The notes under the pieces: generated by a model
What the model was told of the DNA's origin: nothing
The model's database searches: none
What the model saw: the letters and a program-made list of their open reading frames with translations, nothing else
Shown: piece by piece, positions 1-8,900 of the stretch
How the letters are laid out: the number at the start of each line of letters is the position of its first letter
Numbering within the stretch: position 1 is the first letter of the stretch
NCBI GenBank assembly: GCA_024690635.1
Contig: JAILOW010000059.1
Location: forward strand, 1 to 14,529
From: Butyrivibrio sp.
GTDB taxonomy: Bacteria > Bacillota_A > Clostridia > Lachnospirales > Lachnospiraceae
Direction of reading: 5' to 3'
Length of the DNA stretch: 14,529 nucleotides
Made by a program: the position numbers and the translations under genes

Positions 1-80
1 ATGACATTTTGATGCCCCGGATTTCTGCGAGGGACCCGACGAACAATTGATTTTTGTTGTTGCAACACGAAAAATCGAAA

Positions 81-110
81 ATAAAAAAGGCGCCGAATAA
101 AATCGGCGCC
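81..110 (-). terminator. Rho-independent terminator of the NSS transporter gene
   Basis: Bases 89-96 (GGCGCCGA on the plus strand) and 103-110 (TCGGCGCC) form a perfect 8-bp G+C-rich stem with a 6-base loop. Read on the minus strand, the stem is followed at once by a run of U residues (bases 88-83, then more T-rich sequence to about 74). It lies 33 bases past the transporter stop codon, the expected place for an intrinsic terminator of that transcript. Confidence 0.93.
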
Positions 111-143
111 GCGCATAACATATAGGTAAATCAAAAACAAATT

Positions 144-1514
144 TTAAGCAAAATAGCTCCAGAGTCCGTAGACTGCAAGGAAGCCAAGGATCAGGGGAAG
201 TCCGAGCTTAAAGTACCACTTGAGGGCGGGGCTGAACTTGATGCCTACTCCGCTGTTAACCTCCTCAATGTACTTATCAAAGCCCCAGCCGTATCTGCAG
301 GTACAGAACAGACAGCTGATAAGTGCTCCGATGGGAAGCAGCAGGTTACTTACGATGAAGTCCTCAAGATCCATGATAACGTTACCCTCTTTCAGAGGCT
401 GGAATGCGCTCCAAACGTTAAATCCAAGAGCACAGGGAAGAGATCCCAAAGTGATGACAATACCTGCAATAAGGGCTGCTTTCTTTCTGCTCATGCCTGC
501 AAGGTCAATTGAAAAGCTCACCACATTTTCGAACACTCCGATCATTGTGGAAAGAGCTGCAAAATACATAAACAGGAAGAAGAAGCTTCCAAGAATCCTG
601 CCTCCTGCCATTCCTGAAAATACATTGGGAAGGGTAAGGAAAATAAGGCTGGGTCCCTTGTCGGGAGCAACGCCGTAGGCAAAGCATGCAGGGATCGTGA
701 TAAGTCCCGCTACTATGGCAACAAAGGTATCAAGACCTGCCACCAAAAGAGCTTCTCCCACAAGGCTTCTTTCTTTTTCAATATAGCTTCCGAAGATCTC
801 CATGGATCCGATACCAAGGCTCAGTGTGAAAAAGCTCTGGTTAAGAGCGCCGTAGAGCACATTTCCAAGGCCTACTTTTTTCACATTTTCCGCATTGGGC
901 ATAAGATAAAACCTGACGCCCTCTGATGCTCCGGGAAGAGTAAGGGACTTGATACCAAGACCTATCATTATGAGGATAAGAGCCACCATCATGACCTTGG
1001 TCACTCTCTCAACGCCTGATTCAAGGCCAAGAGATGTAACACCGATTGTGATGACCATTGTAATAGCCATGAACAATATCAGGATGAAGGGGCTTCCCAT
1101 CATCTCCTGATAAAAACCTGCTATCTCCTCTGCTCCCTGCCCGTCAAATGAACCGGTTACTGCAAGAACAAAATATCTCAGGATCCATCCCGAAACCACC
1201 GAATAAAACATCAAAAGGATATAGTTACCCGCAATAGCGAAATATCCGAATATATGCCATTTGGTCTTTTTGGGTTCAAGATCCTTGTAAGCTAAAAGAA
1301 TACTCTTTCTGCTGGATCTTCCTATGGCATATTCCATTGTCATAATGGGTACGCCAAGAAGCAAAAGACACAAAACATAAACGATTACAAACAGCCCTCC
1401 GCCGTTTTCTCCTACCATGTAAGGGAAGCGCCACACATTTCCTATTCCGATGGCACATCCTGCAGACAAAAGGATAAATCCAAGTCTGCTTCCAAGTTTT
1501 TCTCTCTCTTTCAT
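144..1514 (-). CDS. Sodium-dependent transporter, NSS/SNF family (11 TM, LeuT fold)
   Basis: This is an integral membrane Na+-coupled symporter of the neurotransmitter:sodium symporter family (LeuT, MhsT, Tyt1 relatives), which in bacteria usually imports amino acids. The 456-residue protein shows the TM1 signature GCAIGIGNVWRFPY (residues 19-32) followed by ENGGG (36-40), and the unwound TM6 signature SFFTLSLGIGS (227-237). TM8 carries AALST (319-323), which aligns with the Na2-site AGLTS of LeuT. I count 11 hydrophobic segments (about 10-30, 38-60, 88-118, 142-160, 171-189, 221-245, 254-280, 306-330, 344-362, 385-406, 435-454). That is the common bacterial 11-TM form, without TM12. The reading frame stays open to 1577, but I chose the ATG at 1514: the promoter -10 box lies at 1566-1571, so the longer form would not be translated, and homology begins at residue 8. 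A GAAAG stretch lies about 7 bases upstream. The gene has its own promoter and terminator, so it is probably monocistronic. The substrate cannot be read from the sequence. Confidence 0.95.
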   Translation of the reverse strand: MKEREKLGSRLGFILLSAGCAIGIGNVWRFPYMVGENGGGLFVIVYVLCLLLLGVPIMTMEYAIGRSSRKSILLAYKDLEPKKTKWHIFGYFAIAGNYILLMFYSVVSGWILRYFVLAVTGSFDGQGAEEIAGFYQEMMGSPFILILFMAITMVITIGVTSLGLESGVERVTKVMMVALILIMIGLGIKSLTLPGASEGVRFYLMPNAENVKKVGLGNVLYGALNQSFFTLSLGIGSMEIFGSYIEKERSLVGEALLVAGLDTFVAIVAGLITIPACFAYGVAPDKGPSLIFLTLPNVFSGMAGGRILGSFFFLFMYFAALSTMIGVFENVVSFSIDLAGMSRKKAALIAGIVITLGSLPCALGFNVWSAFQPLKEGNVIMDLEDFIVSNLLLPIGALISCLFCTCRYGWGFDKYIEEVNSGVGIKFSPALKWYFKLGLPLILGFLAVYGLWSYFA

Positions 1515-1544
1515 AACACACTTTCTTCCAATTTTGTAATGATT

Positions 1545-1556
1545 CGCTTTAAAGCG
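1545..1556. promoter_or_regulatory. Perfect 12-bp palindrome, candidate operator at the transporter start site
   Basis: The sequence CGCTTTAAAGCG is a perfect palindrome. It begins about 10 bases downstream of the -10 box of the transporter promoter, so it should cover roughly +3 to +14 of the transcript. That position would suit a repressor operator. It could also fold as a short hairpin in the RNA, but with no loop this is unlikely. The regulator is unknown. Confidence 0.45.
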
Positions 1557-1565
1557 ACAAAGCAG

Positions 1566-1594
1566 ATTATATAACAACCGAAAGTGTATTACAA
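1566..1594 (-). promoter_or_regulatory. Sigma-A-type promoter of the NSS transporter gene
   Basis: On the minus strand a -35 box TTGTAA (bases 1594-1589, 4 of 6 consensus) and a perfect -10 box TATAAT (1571-1566) are separated by exactly 17 bases. Transcription should start near 1558, giving a 5' leader of about 44 bases before the ATG at 1514. It is the best promoter match found in the window. Confidence 0.85.
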
Positions 1595-1603
1595 ATCATT
1601 TGT
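1591..1603. promoter_or_regulatory. Perfect 13-base palindrome overlapping the transporter -35 box
   Basis: ACAAATCATTTGT is a perfect inverted repeat (6-bp arms around one central base) that overlaps the -35 element at 1589-1594. A dimeric DNA-binding protein here would compete with RNA polymerase. It is A+T-rich, so chance occurrence is possible. A further short inverted repeat, GCAAT/ATTGC (1605-1609 and 1615-1619), lies just upstream. Confidence 0.35.
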
Positions 1604-1628
1604 TGCAATTTAATATTGCGTATTAAAA

Positions 1629-2774
1629 TCACTTGATAACCGTGAAGTTTACAGGTGTTGCTTCAAGGAAAAGATCAAAGTGTTCCTGGAACTCTTTCTC
1701 ACCTCCGGTGAAGTCAACCGTGTCATCAAAAGAGTTTGTTTCTCTAAGGAACCCTGAATATGTGGCGTTCTGATTCTCATCATAGGTCTCTGAGATAAGG
1801 TCCTTCATCATAAGTCCCTGTCCGTCGGGGCTTACAAAGTATGTCTCATAGGAGTGAGGGTTGCAGGCGAAAAGCACGCCGTCCTTAACCGAAACAGGGT
1901 AAGATGTTCCTGCGGTATATACGTTTCCGATATTTATTGCACGGTCACCGACCATAGCATAGATAGCAGCCTCTATAGCAGCAGTGGTCTTGTCATCATA
2001 GCTGTAAGTATACTCGGTAACAGCAAGTAGATCTCCATCGTAGCCGATAAGCTGTATGTATGCATAAGCCTGATCCTTGGTAAGGTAAGAGATGATCTCA
2101 TCGTAGCTGTCAAAAGAGCCCTTACCTGCTGCCTCTTCTACGAATGAACTTATGAGCAGCTCATTTCCGGGGTACATTGCGTCCGCAATAGCACTGATAT
2201 CAAAGCCTTCCAGATCCTGTGAAGTTGTTGAAAGGCTGTAGGCGATACCGATCTCAATATCGTACCAGGTGCACACATCAACCCACTCATCATCGCCGAT
2301 GTATCTGTAGAACCTTGCCTCCATGTTTCCGTCGCCCCAGTTGTTCAAAGTACCTTCGTCAGTTACAGACCATTCGTAGTTCATGCCGGAAATATCAGCA
2401 TATTCGGGAGCTCCGTACTGATATCTTGCTGTATATGAAAGACCGTCAAGATCAAATGTAACCTGGATAAGAGGACTCTCACTGTCAGCAGTTTCCATCT
2501 TGCTCCACTGAATATTGGTTGATCCCTCGGGAACAATAAAGATCCTTACTTCGTCTATAACCTCTTCCTCGTTTATATCTCTCCAGGGATTGGCAAGACC
2601 GACTTCACCTTCGCTTCCTCCCTCTGCATTTTCGGAAGCTCCTGCAGTCTCTTCTGCTTCATCCTGTGCTACAAAAATAGACTCTGCTCCTGCGTCTTCG
2701 CCCTTTGCAGCGCTTCCACAGCCTGTAAGAGCGATCATTCCTGCTATCATAAGATAAACAATTTTCTTTTTCAT
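1629..2774 (-). CDS. Lipoprotein of unknown function, Lachnospiraceae type
   Basis: This is a predicted surface lipoprotein of 381 residues. The signal peptide has a KKK start, a hydrophobic core (5-15) and the lipobox LTGC, which places the acylated cysteine at residue 19. A low-complexity Ala/Gly/Glu/Ser linker (about 20-60) would hold the folded part away from the membrane. The mature domain starts at ANPWRDINEEE (61-71). It runs through aromatic, beta-rich sequence with motifs such as DISGMNYEWSVTDE (127-140) and DVCTWYDIEIGIAYSLS (166-182). A more alpha/beta C-terminal half ends in EFQEHFDLFLEATPVNFTVIK (361-381). Similar lipoproteins are, as far as I recall, uncharacterised in Lachnospiraceae, and I recognise no catalytic motif. 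I chose the ATG at 2774 because it begins a complete lipoprotein signal, has GAGGGAG 7 bases upstream, and lies downstream of a good promoter. The open frame up to 2876 crosses that promoter and is not coding. It may be transcribed alone. Confidence 0.88.
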   Translation of the reverse strand: MKKKIVYLMIAGMIALTGCGSAAKGEDAGAESIFVAQDEAEETAGASENAEGGSEGEVGLANPWRDINEEEVIDEVRIFIVPEGSTNIQWSKMETADSESPLIQVTFDLDGLSYTARYQYGAPEYADISGMNYEWSVTDEGTLNNWGDGNMEARFYRYIGDDEWVDVCTWYDIEIGIAYSLSTTSQDLEGFDISAIADAMYPGNELLISSFVEEAAGKGSFDSYDEIISYLTKDQAYAYIQLIGYDGDLLAVTEYTYSYDDKTTAAIEAAIYAMVGDRAINIGNVYTAGTSYPVSVKDGVLFACNPHSYETYFVSPDGQGLMMKDLISETYDENQNATYSGFLRETNSFDDTVDFTGGEKEFQEHFDLFLEATPVNFTVIK

Positions 2775-2817
2775 AATATTTCTCCCTCTTTTTTGTAATC
2801 TTTTAAACTCACAATCA

Positions 2818-2846
2818 TTTATACGACAAATAAAAAAATGTGGCAA
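2818..2846 (-). promoter_or_regulatory. Sigma-A-type promoter of the lipoprotein gene
   Basis: On the minus strand TTGCCA (bases 2846-2841, 5 of 6 matches to the -35 consensus) and TATAAA (2823-2818, 5 of 6 to the -10 consensus) are separated by 17 bases. Most of the spacer is a T-rich tract. The predicted start near 2810 leaves a leader of about 36 bases containing the strong GAGGGAG ribosome binding site at 2782-2788. Confidence 0.82.
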
Positions 2847-2873
2847 ATTTTTCAAAATTTTTTCCCATAAACA

Positions 2874-2907
2874 CAAGGAACGCCGGAATCATATCCGGCG
2901 CCCCTTG
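2874..2907 (-). terminator. 14-bp hairpin after the giant surface-protein gene, probable terminator
   Basis: On the minus strand CAAGGGGCGCCGGA and TCCGGCGTTCCTTG pair over 14 positions (two as G-U in RNA) around a 6-base loop. The hairpin lies 37 bases past the stop of the 2526-residue protein and before the lipoprotein promoter. The downstream tract (TGTTTATGGG, then A- and T-rich) is a poor U-run, so it could instead stabilise or process the 3' end. The separate promoter just beyond it supports a transcript boundary. Confidence 0.7.
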
Positions 2908-2944
2908 CTCTAAAATGTGTATTATGGAGTTATAAAATGAGTAA

Positions 2945-5900
2945 TTATCCCTGTACGCTCATAGCTGTGATTTTGAAGGTAAAGCTCTTGGTTCCGCCAT
3001 AAGCTCCTTTTCCTCTGATAACCACTGTAGCGGTACCAAGGAAACGGTTCTGGGATACGGATATGATCTCAAAATCATTTTCGCCAAGATATACAGGTGT
3101 CTTTTGCCCCTTAACCTTATAAGAAACCTGAATGTCGGATGTCTTTACGGGAATGATCTCATCTCCGTTATGGAATGAGTAGACAACACCCTTCTTTATT
3201 CCGGCGCTCATCTTGCTGATGTCTTTTCCGGAATCAAGGAATCTGTAGTATCCCTCAAGAACCGCACTGTCTCCGGCTCCCGATGCATAGTAAGGGCTCT
3301 CCTTGGTCCTTATCTTCTTGTTGTTTGTTACGATATGTACTTTTACGGTAACTCTGATGAGTGTTCCGAAAGGAATCGCATCGGATCCGTAGAGTCTTTC
3401 GCCTGCAAATCTTCTGGTGTGTGCCTCATCCTCAAGGACTGTGTCCTCAGCATAGAAGTACTCGTAGTCACCTGCTGATATAGGATCCACATCCTTGTTC
3501 TTTCCTACAGTAAGTGCCTTGTTTCCATCCATAAGCTTTGGAACAGACAGCTTGTAGCCGTTCTTACCCTTGGGGTTTCTTACAACATCTGCTGCCGAAA
3601 GAGTAACTCTTTCCTCTATATCAGCCTTTTCGATGTTAAAGTAGGAAGTTGCATTACTTCCTTTATAGTTGCCTTTACCCTTTACGATGACTGTAGGCCT
3701 TGCTTTTGCCTTAAGTCCCACGTAGTTGTCAACGATCTTTGCGTTGTTCTTGAATGAAAGCGAATAATCCATGCCTTCCTTCAATTCAACAACTTCTTCA
3801 GGAGTTGTATCTGTCGCAGGTCTTGTATAGGTAACTACGATACTTTCCGGAACTGCTCCCCTCTTTGAATAAACCGCATCCGAGCAAGTGATCTCAATTC
3901 TTGGTGCTTTCTTTTTGGAATCAGCCATGTTGTAGGCATTAACCTTGATGGTCTTTTTGGTGCTTCCGCTATATCCGTTTATTCCCTTAAATACCAGGGT
4001 AAACTTTCCGACCATTCCGGCATTTTCCATTTCAACCGCATAGTCCACGCCTTCAACAAGAGGAATATAATTGGTAACCTTCTTCTTTCCGGCCTTTACT
4101 GTCTCAGTTCTGTAAAGAGTTACCTTATCCCACTTCTGGGCTTTGATAACCTTGTCATTAGCATTAAACAGATCAAAAAGTTCGATCTCTCTGCCTATAT
4201 ACTCGGTGGTTGTGGAAAGACCTGCTACCTTAACGCTCTTCCAGTTCTTTCCCTTCACCTCTGAAATAGTGTAGGTTCCCGTCTTTGTTCCGACGAACTT
4301 ATCGCCCTTGCCGGTTATGATAAATCCATGCTTTCCTGCGGATGTATTGTCGGCATCCGTAAGAGTAACCTCATAATCCGTTCCGTAGATAAGAGCATCC
4401 TTTGACGCACTCTTTACGTACACATATCCAAGAGGACTGGTATCTCCTGAGTTATCAAAGAGTTTGGCCGCTGTATACGCTTCGCCGGTATAGCCGACCG
4501 CGATTGCCTTGTTCTTGATATCACCTACTTTGAGCTTTGATACCTTCACAAGGCTCTTATTTTTGCCATCGCTGGTCTTAACTGTAACAGTCTCATCCAG
4601 AAGCTCTGTGAAATTGCCCTTTCCTGAAACCGCTATGGTATAGGTCTTTCCTGCTTCTGTCAAAAGAGCTGTCGCAGGATTTGCAACAAGCTTATCCTGA
4701 TCCACCGCATCGCCTTCGTAGTACTTAAGCTCGTAGTCCTTGTTAAGCGCAAGCTTCTTTCCGTTAAATGTAACAACAGGCTTTGTAGCGCCGAGCTTAG
4801 CTTTGGGTCCTGCTGCCACAGGAACTACAGACTCGGAAGCTATCTTTACCCTGTTTCCAGAGTTTTCATCCATATCATAAGGAATGATATTAAACTTAAA
4901 TACTGCAGTCTTGGTGTAATTACCCTTACCCTTTACGGTAAGCGAAGGCGCAATCCTCTTTTTACCCTTAACAGCATTTACATCTGCAACATTTACATTA
5001 TTTGCAAAGGAAAGCGTATAATCTCTGTTCTCCACAAGTATTGTGGTTCCAACAAAGACCTTAACCTTTGAATTAAACGTGATCTTTCCTGCAGTATAAA
5101 CTTCGCTGTGATCAGTGTTTCCGACTTTTGCATCTGTATAAACCTTATCCCCTATCACATACCAGATTCCCGCAGGAACCTTTGAGATGTCACCGCCAAA
5201 GGCAGCATCATCTTTGTAATTTACAGCATCTCCCCAATCAGAAACCGCATAATCAAATCTGTAAACCGCACTGTTTCTTCTTCCTGTTCTCTTTGCAACT
5301 GCCTTCAGCGTAGTATCTGCGCTTATAACGATGGCATCATTATAAAGAGTTCCGTCTGTTGCAGGATCACTTCCATCCAGTGTATAGAAGATATCAGTAT
5401 CCTGAGTGTCGCAGGTAAGAAGTACCTTTGTACCCTTAGATACATTGGTAATATTCTTGTTATCCTCATCAACGTAGGCTCTTCCGATATTAACTCTTAC
5501 TGCTCCTGCCTGAGGCTGAGGATTCAGGGTAAGCGTACTTACATCTGTAAAGAACTTATCGCCAACCTTAACACGTGCTCTTATCGTTACGGTCACAGGC
5601 TCTGCTATCTGTCTTCCTTCTGCCGTAGTATCGATTGTAACAGGCACAGTCTTTTTGGTATCAGCTGATGAAATATCGCCCTGAGTAAGAGTTACAAGGG
5701 TTGAATATTCATCACATGTAGATGAAGTATAAGCTTTGATCTCAATGTCACTGTCAGCAACACTTGAAAGAGCCTTGGCTGTAAGGCTGCGTGTATTACC
5801 TTCCGTAGCAGTCATGAGCATCTCTTCCGGTGTCAGTTCAACAGGACATGTAACCTTAACATTTACTGATACCGTGTTGTCTCCAAGAGAAGCCGTAATG

Positions 5901-8900
5901 GTTGCCGTACCTTCATTTATTGCAATGACATTGGCATTTCTGCCATCTCCTGAAGGAGTAACTTCCGCAACCGAAGTATCTGAGCTCTTCCATTTAACTG
6001 CTGTAGCCAGATCATCAGCGCTTTCAGCAGGAAGGATGGTTCCAAGTATGGAAAATCCCTCGCTTGTAAAGAGCTCTACAGGATCTGCAAAGGCCTGTCC
6101 GTCGCCGTCAGTTATGGAGATCGTTGAAGGCACAACCTTGTTTGAAACCTTGATAGTCAGCTGATTGGAACGAACACCGTTTACTTCTGCATATACTGTA
6201 CATTCGCCTTCAGCTCTTCCCGTTACTTTTCCGCTTATATCAAGCTTAACCGGATACTCGCCTTCAGTATTGTTTTTGCCGATGCTGTACCAGTCGATGA
6301 ACCAGTGTATATCGGTTCCTGTAAGAGGAGGCGAAACCACTGCATTTAGATTTTTGCTCTCACCGATATCAATGCTAACTGTATCGCCTGTGTCGCCGCT
6401 TGCTGTTATCTCATCAGGCTTTTCATAATCCACCCACTCTGCATAAAGAGTGCAGCTCTCTGTCGGCCTGTAATGCTCGTTTCTGTTATCAAGAGCAAAG
6501 GTCTTTATCTTGTTTTCATCGCTGCATTCTTTGTCTGTATACCATCCGCCAAAGAGCTTGTTTCCGTCTCTTCTTACTCTCTTTGTGTAGTCGGAGATGA
6601 AAATGGCCTGTCCGGGATATGCCTTGGTACGAAGAAGCGTGGTCTCACGCATATCAACGTCAGGGTCTTTTGTTCTGTCATAGTCCGCATCAAAATATCC
6701 GCCGTTGGCATCAAGGACTACTGTGTAGGCTAGGCCATAGCCTGCATAAAGGTCATCAACCTTTTCGGGATAACATAGCTGATAGCCGTACTCATCCCAG
6801 TTATAACGGACCATCTGATACTCGGCAGGATACGGCTTTGTAAGCGCCGCATCATAGAACCATCCCGAAAATGCTTTTGTATCATTATCGATATGAGGAG
6901 TAGGTGCAGACTGCCAGGTAGTTACTCCGTAGGTGTAGCTGTATCTATCAGTCTTGTTATCTTTGTCATCTCCAAAATAGCCGTCTCCTGCATGGAAGGT
7001 GATCTCGGCGCTCTTTCCTTCCGAGCCGCCACCGCCGCTTCCGTACTTGTACCACTTGCAGTAAACTGTCATGCCTGTGGTCATAACAAGGTCGCCGGAC
7101 ACTTTGTTCTTACAGCCTTTCTCTTTATAGGCCCAGTCGTAGCCCATACCTTTTCTGGATTCATAATCAAAACCGTAGGGCTCACCTATATCCCCAAACT
7201 TAATGCCCTTGGGAACAGTTACCTTCCACTGCTTTTTGTCAGCTGTAAGCTCGCAGGGGAAATCTCTGTCATCTCTGTATTTTGTATAGTGCTCATCAAA
7301 AAGAGCTCCGTTGGCATCAAAGATAACAACAACGGTTCCTGTTACAAGCCTTGCATAGAAATCCATGTCGCTTGTAGGGATAAATCCGTACATGTTGTTG
7401 TAATATGTGCGTTCACCCTTGGAGTTTTCTACGTAGTGATCGCTCTTTTCAAACACATATCTGTCTCCCGTAAGAGCGGAATTAGTATACCAGCCCGGGA
7501 TTACATATCCGCCGTTGGTATCAGCGATCTTAGGAGAAACAAATATCTCATCCTTTTTATCCGTTTTGGTTCCGTAGTCTTCACCATATCTGAAGGCAGT
7601 ACCCTTAACAACCTTTACTACCTGAGTATCACTTTCGTTTGCAAAGGTTGCACCCTCAAAATTCGTATGGAAGGTAAGCTTGTAGCACTCTGTCCAGCCT
7701 GCATATAAAACAGTTGAACCTTCAGAGGTATAGGTGTAAGGATCGATGGGAGATCCTTCGCACTGCGCATCGGTATACCATCCGGAAAACACCTTATGCT
7801 CCGAATCTGATGATCTGACAGTAGGAACCTTACCTCTGATAGGCTGTCCATAGGCAACTTTTATCTTGTATCTGCCATTATAATTAGGTGTTTTTGAAAC
7901 AAAAGTTCCTCCGTTGGCATCAAAGCTTACACTGTATGCTACAGTATACTTTGCAACATAGGTTAGATTGGATGTTATCTTTTTATTCTGGATGTCATCT
8001 CTTGAAACGTCCTCTCCCAAAAGAGTCCATCCTGCAAACACCTTGGAATCAACGTCAATTTCAGGTTCCTCGGGAATTTCAGCACCATCATTGTAGATGT
8101 AGAAAGAATTCTCTACAGCCTTATACTCTTTTTTGCTCTTACCGTTTTCAAATCTGCCTTCGCCGGCATCAAATGTAACGGTATAATTGTTTGCCCAGAA
8201 AGCAACAAACTCAATATCCGATTCCGGAATATAGTTGTAGTACTCTATCCTGTTAATGTGCTCTGTATCAGTAGATAAATACCATCCGCCAAAGGTCTTG
8301 GCATCATTTTCATAGTGCGGGGTCTCAACATAGCCGGGAGCCTGATTAATGGTCATACCCCTGGGGACTCTTAGAACCAAAGGTTCTGTGGTATTTACAT
8401 AATCGCCGTCAACCCATTTTTCGTAATAGCCGCCGTTGTAATTAAAGGTAACGGCGTAGCATTCCGTGTAGCGGGCAACAACCGTAACATCCTTGGTAAA
8501 CTTATACTCACTTAAGTTTTCTATCTTTTTACCGTCAAGATACCATCCGTCAAAGGTCTTATTGGGATTGTCTATTCCAACATTCCAGTACGGAGTTCTT
8601 TCAAGGGTTCCGTTACTGCCAACTCTGAACTCGGCGCTGCTTACATGTTCTACTTCAGTTTCAGCTTCCTCGTCATAGTAATTAAAATATCCTGCTCCCG
8701 CATCAAAGGTAACCACCTTGTAGGTGTTTGACCATCCTGCGTACCAGGTTGTATCCTCGGTTAGCGTAACTTCAATATCAGTGGAAGACTCTCCTCCCCT
8801 GACTTTTAAAGTATTGCAGTTAGGCTCTGCGTACCAGCCGGTGAATTTATAGTGTTTATCCCTTCTTTTGGGATTTGTAACATCTTTAGACAGCTTGGTT

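Noticed and set aside
1..80. TGTTGCAACA palindrome near 58-67 and T-rich sequence beyond the terminator
   Set aside because: The palindrome is short and isolated, no open frame is supported, and nothing else in this segment distinguishes it from ordinary intergenic DNA.
220..678. Plus-strand open frame of 152 codons opposite the transporter
   Set aside because: Antisense shadow. The minus-strand frame carries unmistakable NSS-family motifs over the same bases.
1515..1577. N-terminal extension of the transporter to 1577
   Set aside because: It contains the -10 box of the gene's own promoter, and the extra residues do not resemble the family N-terminus.
2775..2876. N-terminal extension of the lipoprotein to 2876
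   Set aside because: It overlaps both the -35 and -10 elements, and would bury the lipoprotein signal peptide inside the protein.
5736..6428. Plus-strand open frames (142 and 87 codons) antisense to the Ig-like region
   Set aside because: Ser/Thr/Pro-rich low-information translations that lie wholly opposite a clearly real coding sequence.
6893..7708. Plus-strand open frame of 271 codons inside the giant gene
   Set aside because: It is antisense to the InlB-repeat coding sequence, its translation has no recognisable domain, and it has no clear ribosome binding site. Open antisense frames are expected from the codon bias of the repeat gene.
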